From the NCBI RefSeq assembly GCF_004571025.1, contig NZ_SPQT01000010.1:1-64000 (forward strand): DNA of 64,000 nucleotides, read 5' to 3'. The stretch is from Bradyrhizobium niftali. GTDB lineage: Bacteria > Pseudomonadota > Alphaproteobacteria > Rhizobiales > Xanthobacteraceae. A program made the translations under genes and the position numbers. Below the pieces are notes generated by a model. That model was not told the origin of the DNA, did no database searches, and saw nothing but the letters and a program-made list of their open reading frames with translations. This document shows, one piece after another, positions 35,347 to 42,942 of this stretch (its first letter is position 1; every line of letters starts with the position of its first letter).

Positions 35347-36192
35347 ATGTCGCATCCTGTCATCGCCAAGGGCAACGTCGCCGTGATCACCGGGGGCGCA
35401 TCCGGCATCGGCCTCGCCGCTGCCATGGCCTTCGCACGTGCGGGAATGAAGGTGTGCATCGCCGACGTCGACCAGACACGACTGGCCGAGGCCGCAACAA
35501 AACTGTCATCCGTCACGGCCGCCACACATGTGATGACCTTCGTCGTCGATGTCAGCCGCGCCGAGAGCGTGAAGGAACTGGAACGCGCCGTGGGCGCGCA
35601 TTTCGGCGGGACCGATATCCTCATGAACAATGCGGGCATCCAGCCCGGCAGCACCCTGTTTGGCGAGCCCGACAACTGGCAGCGCATCATCGCCGTCAAC
35701 ATGTGGGGGATCGTCAACGGCTCGCGCATCTTTGCGCCCAGCATGATCGCGCGCCGCAAGGCCGGTCTGATCATCAATACCGGCTCGAAGCAGGGCATCA
35801 CCACGCCGCCCGGCGATCCCGCCTACAATGTCTCGAAGGCCGGCGTGAAGGCGTTCACCGAAGCGCTCCAGCATGAGCTGCGCAACACGAGAGACTGCCA
35901 CATCACGGCGCATCTGCTCATTCCCGGCTTCGTCTTCACCGGACTCACCGCCAAGGGCCGCACCGAGAAGCCGGCGGGAGCCTGGACCCCCGAGCAGACC
36001 GTCGACTTCATGATCGCGCGGCTCGAGGCCGGCGATTTCTACATCCTGTGCCCGGACAACGACGTGCCCCGCGCCCTCGACGAAAAGCGCATGCTCTGGG
36101 CGGCTGGCGATATCGTGGAGAACCGCCCGCCGCTGTCGCGCTGGCACCCGGATTACGCAGATGCGTTCGCGAAGTTCGTGAAGGGGGAGTAA
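35347..36192 (+). CDS. SDR family NAD(P)-dependent oxidoreductase
   Basis: A 281-residue classical short-chain dehydrogenase. Cofactor motif TGGASGIG is at 15-22, NNAG at 94-97, and the catalytic Ser147, Tyr160 and Lys164 lie in INTGSKQG and DPAYNVSKAG. The C-terminal extension is somewhat longer than the family average and ends in RWHPDYADAF. ATG 35347 is preceded by CGGAG. It is divergent from the aldehyde dehydrogenase gene. The alcohol or ketone substrate is not predictable. Confidence 0.9.
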   Translation: MSHPVIAKGNVAVITGGASGIGLAAAMAFARAGMKVCIADVDQTRLAEAATKLSSVTAATHVMTFVVDVSRAESVKELERAVGAHFGGTDILMNNAGIQPGSTLFGEPDNWQRIIAVNMWGIVNGSRIFAPSMIARRKAGLIINTGSKQGITTPPGDPAYNVSKAGVKAFTEALQHELRNTRDCHITAHLLIPGFVFTGLTAKGRTEKPAGAWTPEQTVDFMIARLEAGDFYILCPDNDVPRALDEKRMLWAAGDIVENRPPLSRWHPDYADAFAKFVKGE

Positions 36193-36201
36193 CTATCAGA
36201 C

Positions 36202-36305
36202 CCTCATGGTCAGGAGCGCGGAACGCGCGTCTCGAACCATGAAGGCCCGGCTGGGGCCTCAATCCTTCGAGACGCCCGCTTATGGCGGGCTCCTCGGGAT
36301 GAGGG
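36202..36305. repeat. intergenic inverted repeat, family A (second copy)
   Basis: Outer arms CCTCATGGTCAGGAGC and GCTCCTCGGGATGAGG flank inner GCGTCTCGAA and TTCGAGACGC. It is clearly related to the element at 17104-17205. It lies between convergent genes and starts ten bases after the SDR stop codon, so it may terminate transcription in both directions. Confidence 0.8.
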
Positions 36306-36346
36306 GGTTAGAGCGCCTATGGCGCGAGGTGAGGTTGGGCCGCGGC

Positions 36347-36553
36347 CTACAGCGTTTCCTGCTGGTGCCCGCACTGCTTGCAGGCGAATTTGACGCGGCT
36401 CTGGCCTTTTGGCGCCTGCACCCGGTTCGGGGCGCCGCACTTGCCGCAGACCGCCTCGATCCGGGTATCGCCCTGCTTGACGACGATGGTCTTCTTTTCC
36501 ATCGATTCGCGGATCAGGCGCTCGGCCTCCTCTCGCAGGGATTGTTTGGACAA
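36347..36553 (-). CDS. small zinc-ribbon protein
   Basis: A 68-residue protein with a charged helical N-terminus (LREEAERLIRESMEKK), then a ribbon with CGKCG near residue 36 and CKQCGHQ near 58, a probable four-cysteine zinc site. The function is not recognised. The frame begins at TTG 36553 (MSKQSL) with GGAG seven bases upstream, so an unusual start codon is inferred. Short zinc ribbons of this kind can bind nucleic acid or proteins. The gene is bounded by a repeat element on each side. Confidence 0.7.
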   Translation of the reverse strand: MSKQSLREEAERLIRESMEKKTIVVKQGDTRIEAVCGKCGAPNRVQAPKGQSRVKFACKQCGHQQETL

Positions 36554-36642
36554 AGCTCATCTCCGCCATGAATGCGGGCGAGGCTTATCGCACCTGCGTC
36601 GAAATCACAATCCGTGATGGTGATCGCGGCTCTATCAACATG

Positions 36643-36745
36643 TCGTTCCGGGATGGTCCGCAGGACCAGACCTCAGGTGCGACTTGCGCACCGGGGAATC
36701 TCGAGATTCCGGGTTCATTCGCTGCGCAAACGCCCCGGAATGACG
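36643..36745. repeat. intergenic inverted repeat, family C
   Basis: An imperfect palindrome with outer arms CGTTCCGGG and CCCCGGAATGACG, plus an inner GGGGAATCTCGAGATTCC palindrome. It shares the CCCCGGAATGACG end with the copy at 22903-23000. It lies just past the Rieske gene stop. Confidence 0.6.
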
Positions 36746-36755
36746 GTGCATGACT

Positions 36756-37169
36756 TCAGACCTCGACGATCACATAGCTGTCCTCGACATGCACCGGAAA
36801 CGTTTCGGCAACATACGGTCCCTTCTGCAATTCATCGCCGCGCTCCACCGCGACCGGATAGGACCGGATCTTGACGCGTTTCGGGTCGAACCAGGACTGG
36901 CCGTTGCGCATGTCGAACTCCCAGCCGTGCCAGGGACAGCGCAGCATCTCGCCGACGCGAGAGCGCTGATAGATGCCCGGCTCGGGCGAGGTCAGCCGCG
37001 CCACGCAGGCGGCCTTGTCGAGCGGCGCGCCCTCGTGCGGGCAGCGGTTCAGAAGCGCAAAGAACTCGCCGTTGACGTGGAACACGACGATGTCGCGACC
37101 CGCGACGTCGACGACCTTGTTGCCGCCGGGCGGGATGTCGGAGGTGCGGGCGACGATGTGACGGGCCAT
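36756..37169 (-). CDS. Rieske [2Fe-2S] ferredoxin-type protein
   Basis: A 137-residue stand-alone Rieske domain. The cluster ligands are Cys43 and His45 (CPHEGAPL) and Cys78 and His81 (CPWHGWEF). The stretch between the two ligand pairs is about 33 residues, longer than in typical Rieske ferredoxins. It probably passes electrons to an oxygenase or acts as a small redox partner. ATG 37169 is used; it lies seven bases after the stop of the upstream amidohydrolase and has no clear Shine-Dalgarno sequence, so translational coupling is likely. It is the third gene of an operon with two amidohydrolase-2 proteins. No oxygenase partner gene is adjacent. Confidence 0.88.
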   Translation of the reverse strand: MARHIVARTSDIPPGGNKVVDVAGRDIVVFHVNGEFFALLNRCPHEGAPLDKAACVARLTSPEPGIYQRSRVGEMLRCPWHGWEFDMRNGQSWFDPKRVKIRSYPVAVERGDELQKGPYVAETFPVHVEDSYVIVEV

Positions 37170-37176
37170 GCTGGTT

Positions 37177-38289
37177 TCAGAACTTGTAGACCGCGCGGGC
37201 ATTGGTGCTGAAGATCTTCTTCCGCTCAGCCTCGGTCAGCGGCGTCTTGAAGGCGAAGCGCGGGTCGTCAAAATCCCAGTGCGGATAGTCCGATGAGAAC
37301 AGCAGCCGGTCGATGCCGACCCATTCGATCAGCGCGCGCAGATGCCGGGCCTCGTCCGGCTCGTCGATCGGCTGGGTCGTGAACCAGAAGTGCTCGCGGA
37401 CATATTCCGACGGCTTGCGCTTGAGATGCGGCACCTCGCTGCGGAACCGCTCGAAATGCTGGTCCATGCGCCACACCGCCGAGGGGATCCAGCCGAAGCC
37501 GCCCTCGATGAAGACGATCTTCAGCTTTGGAAAGCGCTCCGGCACGCCCTCGATGACGAGGCTCGCAAGCTGCGCGGCAATGGTGTGCGCGTTGGACTGG
37601 TGCTCCTCGACATAATAGGACGGCCAGCCGCCGCCGGTCGGCGCGTGACCGCCATAGCCGCCGACATGGATGCCGAGCGGCAGATCCAGCGCCTGCGCGC
37701 GCTCGTAGATCGGCCAGTAGCGGCGGCGGCCGAGCGGCTCGTTGGCTCGCGGCGAGACGTTGATCTGGATGTATTCACCGATCTTGGCGCAGCGCTCGAT
37801 CTCGGCAATCGCAAGATCGGTCCCGTCCTGCCCGACCAGGATCGAAGCCTTCAGGCGAGGATCGCGGTGCGTCCAGAACGCCAGCTGCCAGTCATTGATC
37901 GCACGCTGGATCGCCGCCCCGAATTCGAGGTTCTGCTGCGAGAAGATGAAGAGATCGAGCACCTGGAGAATGCCGAACTCGACGTCGAGCGGATCGAGAT
38001 GCTGCTTGCGCATGAAATCAAGATCGGAGCCGGGCGGCCCGCCGGTCGGCGGCCAGGCATCACGCCGCGCGATCAGCGGCGAGGACCGCGGATAGGGCGT
38101 GGTGAACAGATAGGGCGTGCGCAGATGGCTGCCGTATTCCTTCAGATGCTGCTGCCAGCGTCTTGGCAGGAACTCGTTGAGATCGTCCGTCGAGCGCAGG
38201 CTCGGATGGACGTCACAATCGACGATACGCAGCCGCGTCGCGGCAGGCTTTTCGTCGTCACGCAACGGACGGTCGATGACCTCACTCAT
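37177..38289 (-). CDS. amidohydrolase-2 family protein (metal-dependent hydrolase/decarboxylase)
   Basis: A 370-residue TIM-barrel protein of the amidohydrolase-2 family, which includes metal-dependent decarboxylases of aromatic acids (ACMSD, salicylate and related enzymes) as well as hydrolases. The N-terminal metal motif appears as IVDCDVHP, the family's Asp-x-His. Later landmarks are GIHVGGYGGHAP and FSSDYPHWDFDDP, which supplies the terminal metal-binding Asp. ATG 38289 has GGAGG upstream. It follows another member of the same family by 15 bases and precedes a Rieske protein by 7 bases. The substrate is unknown. Confidence 0.88.
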   Translation of the reverse strand: MSEVIDRPLRDDEKPAATRLRIVDCDVHPSLRSTDDLNEFLPRRWQQHLKEYGSHLRTPYLFTTPYPRSSPLIARRDAWPPTGGPPGSDLDFMRKQHLDPLDVEFGILQVLDLFIFSQQNLEFGAAIQRAINDWQLAFWTHRDPRLKASILVGQDGTDLAIAEIERCAKIGEYIQINVSPRANEPLGRRRYWPIYERAQALDLPLGIHVGGYGGHAPTGGGWPSYYVEEHQSNAHTIAAQLASLVIEGVPERFPKLKIVFIEGGFGWIPSAVWRMDQHFERFRSEVPHLKRKPSEYVREHFWFTTQPIDEPDEARHLRALIEWVGIDRLLFSSDYPHWDFDDPRFAFKTPLTEAERKKIFSTNARAVYKF

Positions 38290-38304
38290 GCGATCCTCCA
38301 GAAT

Positions 38305-39366
38305 CTAATTTAGAGACAACCGCGGAAACGTCTCCAGGGGATTGTCGACGCACATCTTCGCGATGATGCTCTTCGGCAGGTTCGGCGGGATCGGGTCGTC
38401 GCCGTCGAACTGCCAGTGCGGGTAGTCGGACGCGAACAGGAACATTTTTTCGGAGCCGATCTGGTCGATGATCTCCTCGACGCTTTTCGCATCGCTAGGT
38501 GCATCGAACGGCTGCATGGTGACACGGAAATTGTCGCGGATGATCGATGCAGGCTCGCGCTCGACCCAGGGCACCTCGACGCGCACGCCGCGCCAGGTCT
38601 TGTTGGCCCGCCACATGAAGGCCGGCAGCCAGCTCACGCCCGACTCCATCAGCACGACCTTGAGATCGGGATATTTGCCGAACACGCCCTCATAGATCAG
38701 GCTGAGGATCTGTGCCTGAAACGCCTGCGCCTCGACGAAGTAGTATTCGTAACGATGCGACGGCCAGCCGGCGGAGCTCGGCGCCTGACGATATTGCGTA
38801 CCGGCGTGGATCGCGAGCGGCAGCTTGTATTTCTCCGCGAGCTGATAGACCGGCCAGAAATGCCGCCGGCCCAGCAGCGTCTCGCCCTGCGCCAGCACCA
38901 GGATGGAGACGAAGCGATTGTCGCCGGCGCGGCGCTCGATCTCCTCGATCGCCAGATCCGGCGCCTGCATCGGCACGACGATCGAGGCGCGCAGGCGCGA
39001 ATCGCGCGCGAGCCATTCGGCGGCGATCCAGTCGTTGATGGCCTTGCAGAAGTCGGCCGCCATGTAGGCGTCGAACACGGCCTGCGCACCATAGAGCACG
39101 TTGAGGATGGCGTGGCTTGCGCCCAACTGGTCGAACGCGCCCTTCTGCACCATGGCGAGATCGGAACCCGGCCTGGCGCCATTGGCCGACCGCCAGTCGG
39201 CGCGGCCTGACAGCGGCATGCTCGGCGGGTAGCTGGTAAGGTCGAGCCCGTCGATCGCCCGGCTCACCACCTGCTCTTTCCAGTGATCGCTGAGATAGGG
39301 CAGCAGCGTCGTGCGCGTGCCACCAACCGCCGGGTGGATGTCGCAGTCGATCCGCGTCACCGCCAT
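38305..39366 (-). CDS. amidohydrolase-2 family protein (paralogue)
   Basis: A 353-residue TIM-barrel protein of the same family as its downstream neighbour, with RIDCDIHP at the N-terminus, LPLAIHAGTQYRQAP in the middle and FASDYPHWQFDGDDP near the C-terminus aligning with that protein. The pair is probably an old duplication and may form a heteromeric enzyme or act successively. The start has GAGGAAGC directly before the ATG. It is the first gene of a three-gene operon ending in a Rieske ferredoxin. The substrate is unknown. Confidence 0.88.
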   Translation of the reverse strand: MAVTRIDCDIHPAVGGTRTTLLPYLSDHWKEQVVSRAIDGLDLTSYPPSMPLSGRADWRSANGARPGSDLAMVQKGAFDQLGASHAILNVLYGAQAVFDAYMAADFCKAINDWIAAEWLARDSRLRASIVVPMQAPDLAIEEIERRAGDNRFVSILVLAQGETLLGRRHFWPVYQLAEKYKLPLAIHAGTQYRQAPSSAGWPSHRYEYYFVEAQAFQAQILSLIYEGVFGKYPDLKVVLMESGVSWLPAFMWRANKTWRGVRVEVPWVEREPASIIRDNFRVTMQPFDAPSDAKSVEEIIDQIGSEKMFLFASDYPHWQFDGDDPIPPNLPKSIIAKMCVDNPLETFPRLSLN

Positions 39367-39574
39367 GGATGCTTCCTCGCCGAGATCTTAGAGCAAGTCT
39401 TTATTGGCGGCGTTCTTGGTGCGCCGCCTGGGCAGAGTGCTCCGGCCGCCACCGCTTCGCAAGGGCGCGCGCCCGCGTGATCCGTCATGGCTCGGTTGCA
39501 TTTCGCAGGCGCGATATGTGGATCAGCCGCGCGGTGGATGCTCCGGCACCCACCGCGTCAGCTTGCACTTCTCC

Positions 39575-39850
39575 TCAAGCCGCCTTGGAAACCTCCATCA
39601 AGAGGCGCTCGGCCTTGGCATCCTCGATGCGGTTCATCAGCCGGCCGCTCTCGTGATTGTCGCGCACCGTCTTGGTCAGTGTGATGCAGGTCTGGATCAG
39701 CATCACGATGCCCATGGTGAGATAGCCCTTCATCCAGAGGTCGATCGGCAGGAAGAAGATCCCGATGGCGACGAGGAACGCGGAGGCCGCGAAGGACACG
39801 TAAGTGAAGGTCACCCAGGCGTTGCTGTGGGGCTGGCCGTTCTGGTTCAT
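39575..39850 (-). CDS. YiaA/YiaB-type inner membrane protein
   Basis: A 91-residue protein with two hydrophobic helices (about 13-34 and 39-60) matching the YiaAB domain: AWVTFTYVSFAASAFLVAIG and WMKGYLTMGIVMLIQTCITL. The domain is known only as a small inner-membrane protein of unknown function. The ATG has AGGAGACGACC upstream. It follows the PspA-like gene by 40 bases on the same strand, so the two are probably cotranscribed, which points to an envelope-stress role (inference). Confidence 0.82.
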   Translation of the reverse strand: MNQNGQPHSNAWVTFTYVSFAASAFLVAIGIFFLPIDLWMKGYLTMGIVMLIQTCITLTKTVRDNHESGRLMNRIEDAKAERLLMEVSKAA

Positions 39851-39890
39851 GGTCGTCTCCTGTTGGTTCGAATGATGATGGGATCTGAGT

Positions 39891-40586
39891 TCAGGCAGTC
39901 GGCGTGCGCTTGGACTTCAACCGCGCCAGCACGTCGTCCGCGGTCGTCTTGAGCCGGGGGCCAAAGCCCTGCTCGGCGAGTTTCTCGGCGGTGGCGAGCG
40001 GTCCGCTCGCCGCATCGAGCTCGACCAGCGCATCATCGGCGGCCTGGGCCTCGATCTGCCGCTCGCGCAGGCGCCTCAAGGTGCTCTCCGCTTCCGGCAG
40101 CGTGGATTCGTAAGGACGTGCGGCCTCGATGCCGCTGCGGCGAAGCGAGCGCACCGCTTCCGAGGCACGGGCGAGGCGACGGCCGCGATCGAGCTCAGTG
40201 ATGCGGGTCTGCGCGCTCGCGACGTGGCGCCTCAGCCTGATGATCTCGGTCGCGAACAAGGCGCGTGCCGTCATCGCCGCGTCGCGATCGGCTTCGAGCC
40301 CCGCGATGGCCTCGGCGGCGTCCCTGGCGAGATCCTCGCGGCCGCCGTCGAGCGCCGCGACCGCGCGGGTCTCGAGATCGGCGATGCGGGCGACGGTCGC
40401 CTCGAGCTTGCGGCCCTCCTGCTGGTCCTGTGCGATCGCCAGCGCCAGCGTCCGCTTGCTGCGCTCGACGGCGGCGGCCGCATCGCGCATCTGCTGATCG
40501 AGGATCAGAAGGGCCGTCCGGTCCTCCAGTTCCTCGCCCGCGGCGGCCACGCTGCCGCGGAAAAGTGTCACGACGGTCTTGAACAT
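39891..40586 (-). CDS. PspA/IM30 family protein
   Basis: A 231-residue mainly alpha-helical coiled-coil protein of the phage-shock-protein A family, opening with MFKTVVTLFRGSVAAA and then a long helix (TALLILDQQMRDAAAAVERSKR). PspA proteins polymerise on damaged inner membrane and preserve its integrity. AGGGAGCTGACA lies before the ATG. Partners known elsewhere (PspF, PspB, PspC) are absent. Instead a YiaAB-type membrane gene follows and a TetR-type regulator diverges, suggesting a different control circuit. The C-terminal part is rather short. Confidence 0.88.
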   Translation of the reverse strand: MFKTVVTLFRGSVAAAGEELEDRTALLILDQQMRDAAAAVERSKRTLALAIAQDQQEGRKLEATVARIADLETRAVAALDGGREDLARDAAEAIAGLEADRDAAMTARALFATEIIRLRRHVASAQTRITELDRGRRLARASEAVRSLRRSGIEAARPYESTLPEAESTLRRLRERQIEAQAADDALVELDAASGPLATAEKLAEQGFGPRLKTTADDVLARLKSKRTPTA

Positions 40587-40603
40587 TGTCAGCTCCCTGT
40601 TTA

Positions 40604-40673
40604 TGAGCGTTGCTCACAGATGCTTTGTAGCAGGAACATTGAACATCGTTCAATAAAAAATGAGCGACGCTCA
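40604..40673. promoter_or_regulatory. palindromic operator cluster between pspA-like and tetR-like genes
   Basis: Three inverted repeats occupy the 102-base divergent region: TGAGC-GTT-GCTCA at 40604-40616, ATTGAAC-ATC-GTTCAAT at 40638-40654, and TGAGCG-A-CGCTCA at 40661-40673. The two outer ones share the half-site TGAGC with a 3-base spacer and lie 17 and 15 bases before the two start codons. That is the form expected of a TetR operator repressing both genes. The middle palindrome may bind the same or a second regulator. Confidence 0.65.
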
Positions 40674-40688
40674 AGAATTTGACTCCAG

Positions 40689-41297
40689 ATGACTAAGGCC
40701 TTGGAACGTCGAGCGAAACTTCGGACCGACCTGATCCAGGCGGCCGAGCGGATGATCGCTGAGCGGGGGGTAGCGGGTCTGAAAACCCGCGATTTGGCCC
40801 GCGAGATCGGCTGCGCCAATGGTGCGGTCTACAATCTCGTCGCTGATGTGGACGAACTCGTCCTGCGGGTCGGCTCGCGCACGCTGCATCGCCTCGATAA
40901 GGCGCTCAGCGCAGCGGAAAGCGCGGGTGATCCTTCGCCACATGAGACGCTGGTCCGCATCGCCATTGCCTATTGCGACTTCGCCGCCGAAAACCTCGAA
41001 CTCTGGCGCGCGCTGTTCGAGCACCGCATGGCCGCCGACAAGATCCTCCCCGACTGGTCCATCAACGACCAGATGCAGCTGTTCCGCCACATCTATCATC
41101 CGCTGGCGCTGCTGCTTCCCGAGCGCAGCCCCGAGGAACTCGGCATCACCGCGCGCAGCTTGTTCTCGGCGGTGCATGGCATGGTGGCGCTGGGGCTGGA
41201 GCAGAAGCTGGTCGCCGTTCCGCTTCCGGCGCTGCGGAACGAGATCGCGGGCCTCGTGCGCGCGATGCTGGACGGGCTGGTCGCGCGGGCTGAGTAA
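40689..41297 (+). CDS. TetR/AcrR family regulator with WHG-type C-terminal domain
   Basis: A 202-residue TetR regulator. The DNA-binding helix-turn-helix is at about 12-50 (MIAERGVAGLKTRDLAREIG), and LWRALFEHRMA, with SLFSAVHGMVALGLEQ near the end, fits the TetR_C_33/WHG C-terminal group. It diverges from a PspA-YiaAB operon, and the palindromes at 40604-40673 lie between them, so it is the likely repressor of both. The ligand is unknown; a membrane-stress-related hydrophobic molecule would fit. Confidence 0.88.
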   Translation: MTKALERRAKLRTDLIQAAERMIAERGVAGLKTRDLAREIGCANGAVYNLVADVDELVLRVGSRTLHRLDKALSAAESAGDPSPHETLVRIAIAYCDFAAENLELWRALFEHRMAADKILPDWSINDQMQLFRHIYHPLALLLPERSPEELGITARSLFSAVHGMVALGLEQKLVAVPLPALRNEIAGLVRAMLDGLVARAE

Positions 41298-41393
41298 AAA
41301 GATCGGCGGCGGCTGACTAAAATTTCGCCTGTCGCATCGCGAGTGGTGCGCTTAGCCTTCGGGCCGTCCCTCACCTCTCCCCCGGAGTCTCCC

Positions 41394-42848
41394 ATGCCCC
41401 TCCTCATCCGCGGCGGCACCGTCGTCAATCACGATCATTCGCGACGCGCGGACGTGCTGATCGACGGCGAGACCATCGTCGCAGTCGGGACATCGCTCAA
41501 CGCGCCGACGGGCGCCGAGATCATCGACGCCGGCGGCGCCTACATCATCCCGGGCGGCATCGATCCGCACACCCATCTCGAAATGCCGTTCATGGGCACC
41601 GTCACCGCCGACGATTTCGAATCGGGAACCAAGGCGGCGCTGACCGGCGGCACCACCATGGTGGTGGATTTCTGCCTGCCCGATCCCGGCCAATCGATGC
41701 TCGCGGCCTATCAGGAGTGGCGGCACAAATCCGAGAAGGCGGCGACCGACTACGGCTTCCACATGGCGGTGACGTCGTGGTCGAAGCAGATCTATGACGA
41801 GATGGAGACCGTGGTCAAAACCTACGGCATCAACACCTTCAAGCACTTCATGGCCTACAAGGGCGCGCTGATGGTGAACGACGACGAGCTCTACAACTCG
41901 TTCGCGCGCTGCGCCCATCTCGGCGCCATGCCCGTTGTCCATGCGGAGAACGGCGACGTCGTCGCCCTGATGCAGGAGGCACTGATCGCGCGCGGCGTCA
42001 CCGGCCCCGAGGGCCACGCTTATTCGCGGCCGCCGGAAGTCGAGGGCGAAGCCACCAACCGCGCCATCATGATCGCGGACATGACGGGCACACCGGTCTA
42101 TATCGTGCACACGAGCTGCCGCGAGGCGCATGAGGCGATCGCGCGGGCGCGCGCGGCGGGAAAACGCGTCTACGGCGAACCGCTGATCCAGCATCTGCTG
42201 CTCGATGCCGGCGAATACCAAAACAAGGACTGGGATCATTCCGCGCAGCGCGTGATGTCGCCGCCGTTCCGCGACAAGTCGCACCAGGATAGTCTTTGGG
42301 CCGGCCTGCAAGCCGGCTCGCTCCAGGTGGTCGCGACCGACCATTGCGCCTTCACCACGGAGCAGAAGCGGTTCGGGCTCGGCGATTTCAGGAAGATCCC
42401 GAACGGCACCGGCGGCCTCGAAGACCGCCTCGCGCTGTTGTGGACCGCGGGCGTCGCCACGGGGCGGCTGACCAAGGAAGAGTTCGTCGCGGTGACCTCG
42501 GCAAACATCGCCCGCATCCTCAACATCTATCCGCGCAAGGGCGCGGTCGCCGTGGGCTCGGATGCCGATATCGTTGTGTGGGACCCCAAGGCGACGAAGA
42601 GCATCAGCGCGAAGCGGCAGATGAGCCGGATCGATTACAACGTGTTCGAAGGCTTTGCCTGCACCGGCGGACCGGCGGCGACGCTCTCGCGCGGCAGCAT
42701 TGTCTGGAAGGATGGCGATCTGCGCGCCGAGGCAGGCGATGGCCGCTACGTCGAACGCCCCGCCTTCTCGCCGGTACATGTGGCGAATTCGACCTGGAAG
42801 GAGCTGACCGCCCCGCGCGCGGTCGCACGCGGAGCGGTGACACCGTAA
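41394..42848 (+). CDS. dihydropyrimidinase / D-hydantoinase
   Basis: A 484-residue cyclic amidohydrolase that opens 5,6-dihydropyrimidines (reductive pyrimidine catabolism) or hydantoins. The binuclear metal site is visible: His59 and His61 in DPHTHLE, the carboxylatable Lys150 in FKHFMAYKG, then MPVVHAENGD, VYIVHTSCREA and VVATDHCAF with the final Asp. Start ATG 41394 has CGGAG upstream. No dihydropyrimidine dehydrogenase or beta-ureidopropionase gene is adjacent, so pathway membership is inferred. The next gene has its own sigma-54 promoter. Confidence 0.92.
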   Translation: MPLLIRGGTVVNHDHSRRADVLIDGETIVAVGTSLNAPTGAEIIDAGGAYIIPGGIDPHTHLEMPFMGTVTADDFESGTKAALTGGTTMVVDFCLPDPGQSMLAAYQEWRHKSEKAATDYGFHMAVTSWSKQIYDEMETVVKTYGINTFKHFMAYKGALMVNDDELYNSFARCAHLGAMPVVHAENGDVVALMQEALIARGVTGPEGHAYSRPPEVEGEATNRAIMIADMTGTPVYIVHTSCREAHEAIARARAAGKRVYGEPLIQHLLLDAGEYQNKDWDHSAQRVMSPPFRDKSHQDSLWAGLQAGSLQVVATDHCAFTTEQKRFGLGDFRKIPNGTGGLEDRLALLWTAGVATGRLTKEEFVAVTSANIARILNIYPRKGAVAVGSDADIVVWDPKATKSISAKRQMSRIDYNVFEGFACTGGPAATLSRGSIVWKDGDLRAEAGDGRYVERPAFSPVHVANSTWKELTAPRAVARGAVTP

Positions 42849-42891
42849 GAACGCGATTCACGCGGGATGCGACGCCATGAAGCGCGGTTGA

Positions 42892-42906
42892 TGGCACGCG
42901 CTTTGC
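42892..42906 (+). promoter_or_regulatory. sigma-54 (RpoN) promoter, near-perfect consensus
   Basis: TGGCACGCGCTTTGC matches the -24/-12 consensus TGGCACG-N4-TTGC at every fixed position, with GG and GC exactly 12 bases apart. Predicted transcription start is near 42918, giving a 25-base leader with AAGGAGG at 42931-42937 before ATG 42943. It suggests nitrogen- or enhancer-dependent control of the binding-protein gene. An enhancer-binding regulator is not encoded here. Confidence 0.8.
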
Positions 42907-42942
42907 CTCTTTATGTCGCAACTTTTTCTCAAGGAGGCAGCG

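Noticed and set aside
39404..39952. 182-codon plus-strand frame opposite YiaAB
   Set aside because: It is antisense to YiaAB, with no domain and no ribosome binding site.
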